Assembly: GCA_035942915.1 (NCBI GenBank)
Contig: DASZCR010000294.1
Coordinates: forward strand, 1-14,270
DNA: 14,270 bases
Reading direction: 5' to 3'
From: DASZCR01 sp035942915
GTDB lineage: Bacteria; Acidobacteriota; Blastocatellia; Pyrinomonadales; Pyrinomonadaceae
The notes under the pieces were generated by a model that worked only from the letters and a program-made list of their open reading frames with translations, was not told where the DNA came from and did not search any database. Below, in pieces: positions 7,153-14,243 of this stretch. The stretch's first letter is position 1. Every line of letters begins with the position of its first letter. Made by a program: the position numbers and the translations under genes.

Positions 7153-8115
7153 TTAACGGCCGAGCGCGGCGGACTGCGTCTGGTCGGCGACGGCCGTCAG
7201 CAAATCAATCTTGCTCTGGTAGGCCGAGAAGAGAAAGGCCGTCGCGTCGGCGTCCTGCGGATTGCGCAGCGCGGCGCGGCGCGTCTCCTCGATGGCTCTG
7301 TCGATGACGGCGAGATTGCGCTCGTAGTCGGCGCGCACGGCCGGTGTCAGCGCGGCGTCGCCCGTCGCACGCACGGCGCGCGCAAGCGAGGCGATGGCCT
7401 GCTGGTAGGTCTCTTCGCCCGGCACGGACTTCTGCACCACTTCCTGTTCGGGCTGCGTCGCGGCGGGCGTCGGGACGCTCGCTTCAACTCGCTCGGTCGG
7501 CGCGGCCGTCCGCGTGGCGGCGCGGTTGAATTTCACCTGAGCGAGACGAGATTCTCGCCTGCCCGTCTCGTTGGATGCGACTTCGAGAGGCTCGACCTCA
7601 GTGCTCTGGTCGGCGTTCGAGGCCGTGCTCTGCGCCGCTTGCGGCGCGGCGGGCGTGACGGCGGCCGTCTCCGGTCGCGCGTCCTGCGTCGGGTCGCCGG
7701 TCGGGCGCGGGCGAAGCGTTTGCAGGCTGACGAAGATGACGGCGAAGACGACGACGGCGGCCACTCCGGCGTAGGCTCCGGCGCGCTGGGGCGCGAACGC
7801 GAGCGGCGCGACGAGCGCAGACAGCCAGCCCTTCAGCTTCCACGTCGCGCGCCGACGCTCCGGCGCAGGTGCGCTCTCCAACGCTTCGACCGCCGCTTCA
7901 AGGCGAGTCCGCAAAAGCTCGGTCGGCACGCTGACCGACGGGTCGGGCGCGAAGGTCGCGGAGAAGAACGACAGTTCGCTCTCGGCTTCGCGCAGGGCGG
8001 CCATGCAAGAGGCGCAGGCGGCGAGGTGCGTTTCGGCCTCGCGCGTCTGTGCGGCCGACAACTCGCCGTCCAGATAGCCCTGCAAAATTCCCTCGTCCAG
8101 ACACTTCCCTTTCAT
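7153..8115 (-). CDS. Anti-sigma factor with N-terminal zinc finger (zf-HC2/ZAS type), membrane-anchored
   Basis: A 320-residue protein starting at the ATG at 8115, which overlaps the sigma stop as ATGA. A strong GGAGGA 5 bases upstream supports this start, although the frame stays open further upstream inside the sigma gene. The N-terminus carries the anti-sigma zinc-binding motif H30-x3-C34-x2-C37 (THLAACASCMAAL) after a helix with YLDGEL, typical of domains that clamp ECF sigma factors in the cytoplasm. A single transmembrane helix (about 114-132, AGVAAVVVFAVIFVSLQTL) is followed by a disordered Ala/Thr/Pro/Glu-rich stretch (135-235) and a helical C-terminal domain (about 236-313) that should lie in the periplasm. 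It probably binds and silences the co-transcribed sigma factor until an envelope signal releases it. No known protease or sensor domain is visible in the outer part. Confidence 0.88.
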   Translation of the reverse strand: MKGKCLDEGILQGYLDGELSAAQTREAETHLAACASCMAALREAESELSFFSATFAPDPSVSVPTELLRTRLEAAVEALESAPAPERRRATWKLKGWLSALVAPLAFAPQRAGAYAGVAAVVVFAVIFVSLQTLRPRPTGDPTQDARPETAAVTPAAPQAAQSTASNADQSTEVEPLEVASNETGRRESRLAQVKFNRAATRTAAPTERVEASVPTPAATQPEQEVVQKSVPGEETYQQAIASLARAVRATGDAALTPAVRADYERNLAVIDRAIEETRRAALRNPQDADATAFLFSAYQSKIDLLTAVADQTQSAALGR

Positions 8116-8678
8116 CTGCGTCCTCCAATCTTCCCGTACACACGCATGAACTCTTTGCGCCCGCGCGCGATGAGACTGCCGACGTTGGCCTCGTTGACCG
8201 AGAGCGTTTCGGCAATCTCTCTGTAAGACATGCCCTGCTGCTTGAGCAGCAGACAACTGCGCATCGGCTCTTTAATCTGCGCCAGCGCGCGACGCGCCTC
8301 TTCGATTTCCGCGCGTCGCTCGTAATCAGTGTCGAGCGGCACGGTCAGGCCGTCGCCGACGACGACGCTGCGGACGAACTCCTCTTCGCGCGCCGTCGCG
8401 CGTGTGCGCCCGCGTATCGTATTGAGCGCCACGTTCGAGGCGACTCTGAGGAGCCACGCTCGCAGGTGTTCCTCGCCGTTCAAGGCGTCGAGGTGCGCGT
8501 AGAGTTTGAGAAAGACCTCCTGCGTGATGTCTTCGGCGAGTCCCGTATCGCGCACGAGCGCGTAGGCCGCACGGTAGACCGCGCGGTGGTGCAACATGAA
8601 GGCTTCGTCGAAGCCTACGGGGGAGGTTGCTGTTTTCTCTTGCACAGAGTCCGTCAAGGCTCTCGCACGTTCGCTCAT
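8112..8678 (-). CDS. ECF-family RNA polymerase sigma factor
   Basis: A 188-residue sigma-70 family protein of ECF size with only regions 2 and 4. Region 2 covers about 23-90: FMLHHRAVYRAAYALVRDTG, then AEDITQEVFLKLY (48-60), the core-binding and -10-recognition segment, and LRAWLLRVASNVALNTIRGR (72-91). Region 4 covers about 125-182, with a helix-turn-helix in MSYREIAETLSVNEANVGSLIARGRKEF. The start is the ATG at 8678 or the adjoining GTG at 8681; neither has a strong ribosome site. The gene heads a probable operon with its anti-sigma factor and two DUF4097 proteins and is divergent from hemE. ECF factors of this layout usually activate their own promoter and envelope genes; the signal is unknown. 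Confidence 0.9.
   Translation of the reverse strand: MSERARALTDSVQEKTATSPVGFDEAFMLHHRAVYRAAYALVRDTGLAEDITQEVFLKLYAHLDALNGEEHLRAWLLRVASNVALNTIRGRTRATAREEEFVRSVVVGDGLTVPLDTDYERRAEIEEARRALAQIKEPMRSCLLLKQQGMSYREIAETLSVNEANVGSLIARGRKEFMRVYGKIGGRR
8121..8126 (-). promoter_or_regulatory. Strong ribosome binding site of the anti-sigma gene inside the sigma gene end
   Basis: GGAGGA lies 5 bases before the ATG at 8115, within the last codons of the sigma gene. It decides the anti-sigma start and suggests balanced, coupled translation of the two partners. Confidence 0.75.
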
Positions 8679-8770
8679 CACGCCGCTTTCGTCCGACTCA
8701 CTGTCGACGTTCCAGACCGGAAACTCCCGTGCTTTCTCACGGCATTTTCGCGGCTCTCAAGGATAAAACA

Positions 8771-8791
8771 CCACAAACAAAGGTTTTGTGG
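8771..8791. repeat. Short perfect inverted repeat upstream of the sigma gene
   Basis: CCACAAA (8771-8777) and TTTGTGG (8785-8791) are exact inverted copies with a 7-base spacer. The site is about 95 bases upstream of the sigma start in the AT-rich core, so it could be an operator or a weak RNA hairpin. Confidence 0.35.
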
Positions 8792-8939
8792 CAAGAAAGT
8801 TCAAGTCCCGAATAAATAGTTGTGAGGGCGTTGACCGGCCCTCCTGCCCGCCGCGCGGCAAAGTCGGGCGCTGAAATTTAGACGGCCGCAGGAGCAGCGG
8901 ACTGAGCGCCCGCCCGGACAAAGATTTCCCGTCTTCTTC

Positions 8940-8948
8940 TGCTATATT
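8940..8948 (+). promoter_or_regulatory. Likely extended -10 promoter of the heme operon
   Basis: TGCTATATT fits an extended -10 element (TG-N-TATATT) on the plus strand, about 60 bases upstream of the hemE ATG. No good -35 hexamer is seen at 16-18 bases, as is common for extended -10 promoters. Confidence 0.4.
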
Positions 8949-8994
8949 GTAGTTCACTTTGAACCATTCGGGGCATCTTTGTCCCGTTCCGAAA

Positions 8995-8999
8995 AAGGA
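8995..8999 (+). promoter_or_regulatory. Ribosome binding site of hemE
   Basis: AAGGA lies 10 bases before the ATG at 9010. The spacing is slightly long, but this is the best purine-rich site near any candidate start and supports 9010 over the in-frame TTG at 8959. Confidence 0.5.
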
Positions 9000-9009
9000 T
9001 AACTCAGAG

Positions 9010-10113
9010 ATGTCTTCGGACAAGCACACGGAGGCGCGCCGGGAGCCGGGCGCTGGCGACGGCCTCGACGAAGCCGCGCGACGCGCTCTCGACGACAGCC
9101 CTTTCATGCGCGCCTGCCGCCGCCAGCCCGTCCCCTATACGCCCATCTGGCTGATGCGTCAGGCCGGGCGCTACATGCGCGAATACCGCGAGGTGCGCGA
9201 GCGTACCTCTTTCCTCGAACTCTGCAAGACGCCGGAGTTGGCGGCCGAAGTGACGGTCTATGCGGCCGAACGCCTGCGCGTCGATGCTGCCATCATCTTC
9301 GCCGACATCCTCCTCATCGTCGAGCCTTTGGGACTCGAACTCGAATTCAGCAAGGGCGACGGCCCCATCATTCATAACCCCGTCCGCGAGGCGCGCGACA
9401 TAGACCGCCTGCGCGAATTGGAAGACCCCTCCGCGCTCGATTACGTCTACGAGGCCATCCGCCAAACGCGCCGCGCACTGCCCCGCAACGTGCCGCTGAT
9501 AGGCTTCTGCGGTGCGCCCTTCACGCTCGCTTCTTACATCGTCGAGGGCGGCGCGTCGAAGAACTACGTCCGCACCAAGACGCTCATGCACGACGAGCCG
9601 GGCGCGTGGCACGAGATGCTCCGACTCATCTCGCGCGCCCTCTCGCGCTACCTCAACGCGCAGATTGAGGCCGGAGCGCAGGCCGTCCAACTCTTCGACT
9701 CGTGGGTCGGCTGCCTCTCGCCCGACGACTACCGCGAATACATCCTGCCGCACGTCCACAGCCTCGTCGAACGCATCACGCCGGGCGTGCCGGTGATTCA
9801 CTTCGGGACGGGCACAGCGACGCTGCTCGAACTGATGCGCGAGGCGGGCGGCGACGTTATCGGCCTCGACTGGCGCGTCCGGCTCGATGAAGCGCGGGCG
9901 CGACTCGGAGACGTGGCCGTGATGGGCAACCTCGACCCCGTGCTGCTCTTCTCCGGGCGCGAAGTGGTCGAGCGCGAGGCCGCGAGGATTCTCAAACGCG
10001 CGGGTGCGCGTCCCGGCCACATCTTCAACCTCGGTCACGGCATCCTCCCCGAAACGCCCGTCGAGACGGTCGTCGCGCTCGTCGATTACGTCCATGAAAA
10101 GAGCGCGCGTTGA
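9010..10113 (+). CDS. hemE: Uroporphyrinogen III decarboxylase
   Basis: A 367-residue cytosolic enzyme that removes four carboxyl groups from uroporphyrinogen III to give coproporphyrinogen III. Family signatures are all present: PIWLMRQAGRY (45-55, with the substrate-binding arginines), IIFADILL (95-102, with the catalytic Asp99), GFCGAPFTLASYIVEGG (165-181), QLFDSWVG (227-234), HFGTG (264-268), GNLDP (306-310) and FNLGHGI (339-345). The start at 9010 has AAGGA upstream and gives an N-terminal extension of about 28 residues before the usual SPFMRACRR; the next ATG (9106) falls inside that conserved region and is less likely. It is the first gene of a tight hemE-hemH-hemG cluster, with its stop overlapping the next start by one base (TGATG). 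No key residue appears to be missing. Confidence 0.96.
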   Translation: MSSDKHTEARREPGAGDGLDEAARRALDDSPFMRACRRQPVPYTPIWLMRQAGRYMREYREVRERTSFLELCKTPELAAEVTVYAAERLRVDAAIIFADILLIVEPLGLELEFSKGDGPIIHNPVREARDIDRLRELEDPSALDYVYEAIRQTRRALPRNVPLIGFCGAPFTLASYIVEGGASKNYVRTKTLMHDEPGAWHEMLRLISRALSRYLNAQIEAGAQAVQLFDSWVGCLSPDDYREYILPHVHSLVERITPGVPVIHFGTGTATLLELMREAGGDVIGLDWRVRLDEARARLGDVAVMGNLDPVLLFSGREVVEREAARILKRAGARPGHIFNLGHGILPETPVETVVALVDYVHEKSAR

Positions 10114-11177
10114 TGTCGCATGAGAGCAGTGCTGCGATGAGTCAATCTTACGACGCGATATTGTTCGTCTCGTTCGGGGGGCCGGAGGGGATGGACGAGG
10201 TGTTGCCGTTTCTCGAAAACGTCTTGCGCGGTCGCAACGTGCCACCGGAGAGAATGCGCGCCGTCGCGCGTCATTACGAGTTGTTCGGCGGCGTCAGCCC
10301 CATCAATGAGCAGAACCGTCGTCTCATCGCGGCGCTCGAAAGTGAGTTGCAGGCGCACGACCTGCGTCTGCCCGTCTACTGGGGCAATCGTAACTGGCAT
10401 CCGCTCCTTGCCGACACGCTGCGGCGGATGAAGGATGACGGCATCAAAAACGCGCTCGCCTTCGTGACCTCCGCATATAGCTCTTATTCAAGCTGTCGCC
10501 AGTATCGAGAGAACATCGAGTGTGCGCGCGAGGAGGCGGGCGAGGGCGCGCCGCGCGTGGACAAACTGCGCGCCTTCTACAACCATCCGGGCTTCGTCGA
10601 ACCGAACATCGAACGCCTGCGCGAAGCCCTCGCGCAGATTCCGGCCGCACGCCGCACGCGCGCGGAAGTCGCCTTCACAGCGCACAGCATTCCGGTCTCA
10701 ATGGCCGCCGGGTGCGACTACGAGGCGCAGTTGCGCGAGACGGCGCGGCTCGTCGCCGCAGGCGCGGGACAGCCGACTTGGAGTCTCGTCTTCCAGAGCC
10801 GCAGCGGGCCGCCGACGCAGGCGTGGCTCGAACCGGACATCTGCGAACACCTGCGCGCGCTCAGAGAGCGCGGCACAGAGGACGTGGTGGTAGCGCCCAT
10901 CGGATTCATCTCCGACCACATGGAAGTTATCTACGACCTCGACACGGAGGCGCGGCGCGTGGCCGCAGAGATTGGCCTCAACATGGTGCGCGCCGCAACC
11001 GTCGGCACGCATCCCGCGTTCGTCTCGATGATACGCGAACTGATTCTCGAACGACTCGACCCGAACGCGCCGCGTCTCTCGCTCGGCACACACGGCGCGC
11101 GGCGCGACGAATGTCCGGCCGACTGTTGCCTGCCGGGGGCGATGCGACCCGCGCAGAGCACGGCGCGACCCGTCTGA
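10113..11177 (+). CDS. hemH: Ferrochelatase (proto- or coproporphyrin type)
   Basis: A 354-residue enzyme that inserts Fe2+ into a porphyrin in heme synthesis. Recognisable features: FVSFGGPEGMDEVLPFLENV (18-37), YWGNRNWHPLL (89-99), FVTSAYSSYSSCRQYREN (117-134), the catalytic histidine in FTAHSIP (His191), FQSRSGPPTQAWLEPDI (227-243) and PIGFISDHMEVIYDLD (262-277, with Glu271). The sequence resembles the actinobacterial-type branch. The C-terminal tail has C334, C338 and C339 (ECPADCC), which with C128 could bind an iron-sulfur cluster, as known for some bacterial ferrochelatases. The ATG at 10113 overlaps the hemE stop and suggests coupled translation; an in-frame ATG at 10137 (MSQSYDAIL) is an alternative that would lose 8 unconserved residues. 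Whether the substrate is protoporphyrin IX or coproporphyrin III is not decided by sequence reading. Confidence 0.95.
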   Translation: MSHESSAAMSQSYDAILFVSFGGPEGMDEVLPFLENVLRGRNVPPERMRAVARHYELFGGVSPINEQNRRLIAALESELQAHDLRLPVYWGNRNWHPLLADTLRRMKDDGIKNALAFVTSAYSSYSSCRQYRENIECAREEAGEGAPRVDKLRAFYNHPGFVEPNIERLREALAQIPAARRTRAEVAFTAHSIPVSMAAGCDYEAQLRETARLVAAGAGQPTWSLVFQSRSGPPTQAWLEPDICEHLRALRERGTEDVVVAPIGFISDHMEVIYDLDTEARRVAAEIGLNMVRAATVGTHPAFVSMIRELILERLDPNAPRLSLGTHGARRDECPADCCLPGAMRPAQSTARPV

Positions 11178-11182
11178 GAGCG

Positions 11183-12715
11183 ATGCTGGAAGATAGTCAG
11201 CAGAAGTCGCGCCGACGCGTCGTCGCCATCGTCGGCGGCGGCATCAGCGGTCTGGCCGCCGCGCACCGTCTGCAAGAGTTGTCTGCGGCGAGCGCGCCGG
11301 ACGCGCGCGAGTCTGCGACGGACTTCATCCTGCTCGAAGCCTCTGCGCGAGTCGGCGGAACGATTCGCACGGAGCGACGCGAAGGTTTTCTCCTCGAAGG
11401 CGGCCCCGACGCCTTCATCTCCGAAAAGCCGGAGGCGCGCGCGCTCGCAGAGCGCATCGGACTTGCTTCACACATCATCGAGACGAACGACGAGCACCGT
11501 CGCAGTTTCGTCGCGCGCGGCGCGCGCCTGCATCCGACGCCCGAAGGCTTTCAACTGCTTGCGCCCTCGCGCCTCTGGCCGTTCGTCGCCTCCGGCATCT
11601 TCAGTTGGACGGGCAAGGCGCGCATGGCGCTCGACCTCCTGCTCCCGCGCCGACGCCCGGCGAGCGATGCGGTCAACGACGATGATGACGAAAGCCTCGC
11701 CGCCTTCGTGCGTCGCAGGCTTGGGCGCGAGGCTCTCGAACGAATGGCGCAGCCGATGGTCGGCGGCATCTACACCGCCGACCCGGAACAGTTGAGCCTG
11801 CGCGCCACGATGCCACGCTTCCTCGAAATGGAGCGACGCCACCGCAGCCTCATCCTTGCGATGTGGAAGGCCGCGCGTCAGATGTCTGCGACGACAGGCG
11901 ACGGGCGCGCCATCCAACGCTCGACGAGCGGCGCACGCTACAGCCTCTTTCTCACATTCGACGGCGGCATGCAGATGCTCACCGACACGCTCGCCGCAAG
12001 GTTGCCGCCAGCGTCTCTGCGACTCGGCACGCGCGTCACTTCACTCGCCTTTCGGCATGAATCGAACGGCTGGCTGCTGACGACTGAGACGGGCGAAACC
12101 ATCCATGCGGACGCCGTCTGTCTCGCGCTCCCGGCCTACGCTTCCGCGCAACTGCTCAGAGGTCTCGACGCCTCGCTCGCAGACGAACTCGCAGCCATCC
12201 CTTACGCCTCGACGGCCACCGTCAACCTCGCCTTCCGCCGCGCTGACATTCCGCATCCGCTCGACGGCTTCGGCTTCGTCGTTCCCTTCATCGAGCGCCG
12301 CGCCACCATCGCGTGCAGTTTCAGCAGCGTCAAGTTCGCCGGACGCGCACCCGCAGGCTACGCGCTGCTGCGCGCTTTCGTCGGCGGCGCGCTGCAACCG
12401 GAGACCTTCGCGCTCGACGAAGCGTCCATCGTCGCGGCCGTGCGCCGAGACCTGCGTGAACTGCTCGGCGTTTGCGAGCCGCCCCTCTACGCGCACGTCG
12501 CCAAGTGGCCTCGCTCGATGGCGCAGTATCACCTCGGCCACCTCGCACGCGTCGAACGCATCCGCACGCGCCTCGCCAACCATCCCACCCTCCGCCTCTG
12601 CGGTAACGCCTATCAGGGCGCAGGCGTCCCCGACTGCATCCGCACCGGCCAACAAGCGGCCGAACAACTGAAGGAAGTGATAGGTGATAAGAAGGAAGTG
12701 ATAAGTGATAGGTGA
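11183..12715 (+). CDS. hemG: FAD-dependent protoporphyrinogen/coproporphyrinogen oxidase (HemY type)
   Basis: A 510-residue flavoprotein that oxidises a porphyrinogen to the porphyrin with oxygen. The N-terminal FAD fold shows IVGGGISGLAAAHRL (16-30), LEASARVGGTIRTE (51-64) and GGPDAFISEKPEA (73-85); the middle has MVGGIYTADPEQLSLRATMP (192-211) and FDGGMQMLTDTLAARL (259-274); the C-terminal FAD motif is GNAYQGAGVPDCIRTGQQAAE (474-494). This is the HemY (PgoX/CgoX) family, unrelated to the small FMN enzyme first named HemG. It starts at the ATG at 11183, five bases after hemH, with GAGAG just upstream; the same frame stays open far back into hemH, but that part is a shadow. The last 12 residues (499-510, VIGDKKEVISDR) are encoded by the 7-bp repeat array that follows the gene, so the tail is probably a late addition outside the conserved fold. 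Confidence 0.93.
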   Translation: MLEDSQQKSRRRVVAIVGGGISGLAAAHRLQELSAASAPDARESATDFILLEASARVGGTIRTERREGFLLEGGPDAFISEKPEARALAERIGLASHIIETNDEHRRSFVARGARLHPTPEGFQLLAPSRLWPFVASGIFSWTGKARMALDLLLPRRRPASDAVNDDDDESLAAFVRRRLGREALERMAQPMVGGIYTADPEQLSLRATMPRFLEMERRHRSLILAMWKAARQMSATTGDGRAIQRSTSGARYSLFLTFDGGMQMLTDTLAARLPPASLRLGTRVTSLAFRHESNGWLLTTETGETIHADAVCLALPAYASAQLLRGLDASLADELAAIPYASTATVNLAFRRADIPHPLDGFGFVVPFIERRATIACSFSSVKFAGRAPAGYALLRAFVGGALQPETFALDEASIVAAVRRDLRELLGVCEPPLYAHVAKWPRSMAQYHLGHLARVERIRTRLANHPTLRLCGNAYQGAGVPDCIRTGQQAAEQLKEVIGDKKEVISDR

Positions 12716-12808
12716 TGGGTGAGAGGATAAAGACTGTCTTTTCTCTTATCACCTATCACCCATCACCCATCACTCTGTTCCTATCACCTATCACCTATCA
12801 CTTATCAC
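12677..12808. repeat. Palindromic array of 7-bp repeats (GTGATAR / YTATCAC)
   Basis: Heptamers run in strict register in two opposed blocks. The forward block 12677-12732 has eight units: GTGATAG, GTGATAA, GAAGGAA, GTGATAA, GTGATAG, GTGATGG, GTGAGAG, GATAAAG. After a 13-base spacer, the reverse block 12746-12808 has nine units: TTATCAC, CTATCAC, CCATCAC twice, TCTGTTC, CTATCAC three times, TTATCAC. The left part also shows a 21-bp direct repeat (12671-12691 and 12692-12712, two mismatches). The blocks can pair into a large imperfect hairpin. The array supplies the last 12 codons and stop of hemG and the stop codon of the convergent DUF58 gene. It recalls the short tandem heptamer repeats known from some cyanobacteria, but no family assignment is made. 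Confidence 0.9.
12698..12773. terminator. Possible bidirectional terminator formed by the heptamer palindrome
   Basis: The inner part of the repeat array folds with paired GTGATAR and YTATCAC units around a loop containing TGTCTTTTCTC. It lies between convergent genes whose stops are only 89 bases apart, so it is the only candidate for transcript ends on both strands. No terminal T-run follows either arm, so the termination role is inferred from position. Confidence 0.4.
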
Positions 12809-14187
12809 AAATAGATGACGTGGGAGTTGCGCCAGACGTGTGCGGGGATGGAGCCGGGGGCGGCTGTCGTGAGAAGGATGACGTAGTGGGGCGAGGCGTT
12901 GCGCGCGGGTGCGACGAGGCGTTGCCAGAAGTCTGTGGGGGGTTCGTCGGCGGGGGCTTGGGAGACGGGTTTGACGAGAGCGAGGCGGCGCAGCGACGCG
13001 TAGAGATGTTCGCGCCCTGTGCCGTACTCGCCGACCTCTGCGCCCAGTGTCAGGCGCACCTCTGCGCGTTCGTCGACGAAGTGTGCGACGAGCGAGGCGG
13101 CCAGCGTCACGCCGCGCTCGAAGCGCGCCGGAAAGTCGCCTTTGTCGGATGAAGTGACGCGTGTTTGAGCGTCCCTCTCATCGGCGGTCGTGGGCGTGCG
13201 CGTGTCGAAGAGGATGTGGACGCGTCGCTCGCCTTCGGCCGTGAACTCGCGCACGACGAGGCGGCTCGTGCGCGCCGTCGCCTTCCAGTCGATGTGGCGC
13301 ACGTCGTCGTGCGGTTGATAGTCGCGCAGGGAGTAGAGGTCGTGCCCCGCGCCGCGCCGTGCAGAGGCCGTCTGCCCCGCGCTGATTGGCAAGAGGTGCA
13401 ACTCGTCGCTCGCGGGCTGCGGCTTCGGATAGATGACGAGGTCTACGTCGCGTGCGCGCAGGCGTCGTCGCAGACGAAAGAAGCCGAAAGGAAAGCGCGT
13501 CGAAAGCTCGAAGCCGGTGACCAGCACGTGGCCGCGCATCGCAAACATCTGCTCGACGCGCTGCTCTGCGCGCGCACGTCGCGGCACATACATGAAGTAT
13601 GCAAGGACGCGTTTGGCGTAGCGCGGTCGCGTCGGCAGAAAGCGCCGACGCTTCTGCACGTCGTCCTCGCGGCTGCGCGCTTCGACGAGGATGGAGAAGG
13701 AAGGCAGCAGCCGCTTCGTGTTGTGCAGGGTGACGATGACGGGCGCGGCCTCGCCCGCGAAGATGTGGTCTGGAAAGCGCGCCGAAACGACGAGGTCGCG
13801 CAGAGAGGCACGCGCCGCCGTCCACGCAACGAAGAGCGCCGACGCGAGCACGGAGAAGACGAGAAACAGGAGATTGTTTCCCGTGTTCCAAGCCGCGAAA
13901 GCGACGACGAGAAAGAGGCCAACGAAGATGAGGCCGCCGCCCGTCACCTGAAACGGAAGGTCTAAACGTGCGGCCTCAGCACGCGCCGAACGCGAGAGAG
14001 GCGGGACGACAAAGACGACCATCAGGACGACGAAGACGAGCGACGTTAACGCCCCGGCACGCGCCGTCTCCCAATCGCCCGCGCGCCGCGCCCAGACCGT
14101 GACGAACGCCGTCGCCACGCCGCCGAGCACAATCAACGTTCGGAAGACGCTCCCGCGCCAACGCCACATCGCACGCCACACCTTCAT
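12805..14187 (-). CDS. DUF58 domain membrane protein
   Basis: A 460-residue protein of the DUF58 family, which commonly accompanies MoxR AAA+ ATPases and VWA-domain proteins; such partners would be expected to the right of the window. Hydrophobic segments near 15-33, 46-64, 85-102 and 104-122 anchor it in the membrane. The hallmark motif is DLYSLRDYQPHDDVRHIDWKATAR (283-306), with conserved Asp, Arg, Ile-Asp-Trp and Ala-Arg. Downstream, a VWA-like segment follows (RVHILFDTRTPT, 322-333, and later strands to VILLTTAAPGS). The start is uncertain: the ATG at 14187 is chosen because it leads directly into MWRWRGSVFRTLIVLGG, but an in-frame GTG at 14232 is possible, and neither has a clear ribosome site. 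The TGA stop lies inside the last heptamer of the repeat array, so the natural C-terminus may have been altered. Convergent to hemG. Confidence 0.88.
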   Translation of the reverse strand: MKVWRAMWRWRGSVFRTLIVLGGVATAFVTVWARRAGDWETARAGALTSLVFVVLMVVFVVPPLSRSARAEAARLDLPFQVTGGGLIFVGLFLVVAFAAWNTGNNLLFLVFSVLASALFVAWTAARASLRDLVVSARFPDHIFAGEAAPVIVTLHNTKRLLPSFSILVEARSREDDVQKRRRFLPTRPRYAKRVLAYFMYVPRRARAEQRVEQMFAMRGHVLVTGFELSTRFPFGFFRLRRRLRARDVDLVIYPKPQPASDELHLLPISAGQTASARRGAGHDLYSLRDYQPHDDVRHIDWKATARTSRLVVREFTAEGERRVHILFDTRTPTTADERDAQTRVTSSDKGDFPARFERGVTLAASLVAHFVDERAEVRLTLGAEVGEYGTGREHLYASLRRLALVKPVSQAPADEPPTDFWQRLVAPARNASPHYVILLTTAAPGSIPAHVWRNSHVIYL

Positions 14188-14243
14188 ACGTGTCGAATGG
14201 TCGCACGCCGCGCACGCATAATTCAAACTCACAGACGGAGAGG

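Larger units (their letters stand above)
8679..9009. other. Divergent intergenic region between the sigma gene and hemE
   Basis: This 331-base stretch has no supportable gene. It carries an AT-rich core (about 8760-8820) with a small inverted repeat, a GC-rich block (8825-8920), an extended -10 promoter and a ribosome site for hemE. Promoters for both divergent units must lie here or nearby. I found no convincing -35/-10 pair for the sigma gene. Confidence 0.6.

Noticed and set aside
8116..8256. Upstream extension of the anti-sigma frame into the sigma gene
   Set aside because: The GGAGGA site and ATGA overlap fix the start at 8115; the upstream part is a shadow of sigma region 4.
9004..10245. 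413-codon minus-strand ORF opposite hemE, longer than hemE itself
   Set aside because: The hemE frame carries every family motif; the antisense product is low-complexity Arg/Asp/Val-rich sequence.
10520..11182. Upstream extension of the hemG frame to 731 codons
   Set aside because: This part lies out of frame within hemH and is Arg-rich without motifs. The ATG at 11183, just before the FAD-binding fold, gives the normal family length.
12677..12808. CRISPR array
   Set aside because: Units are 7 bp, adjacent and without unique spacers, and orientation reverses in the middle.
12712..13152. Plus-strand ORF beginning in the heptamer array (product with SLITYHPSPITLFLSPITYH)
   Set aside because: It is a translation of the repeat followed by antisense of the DUF58 gene; no support as a gene.
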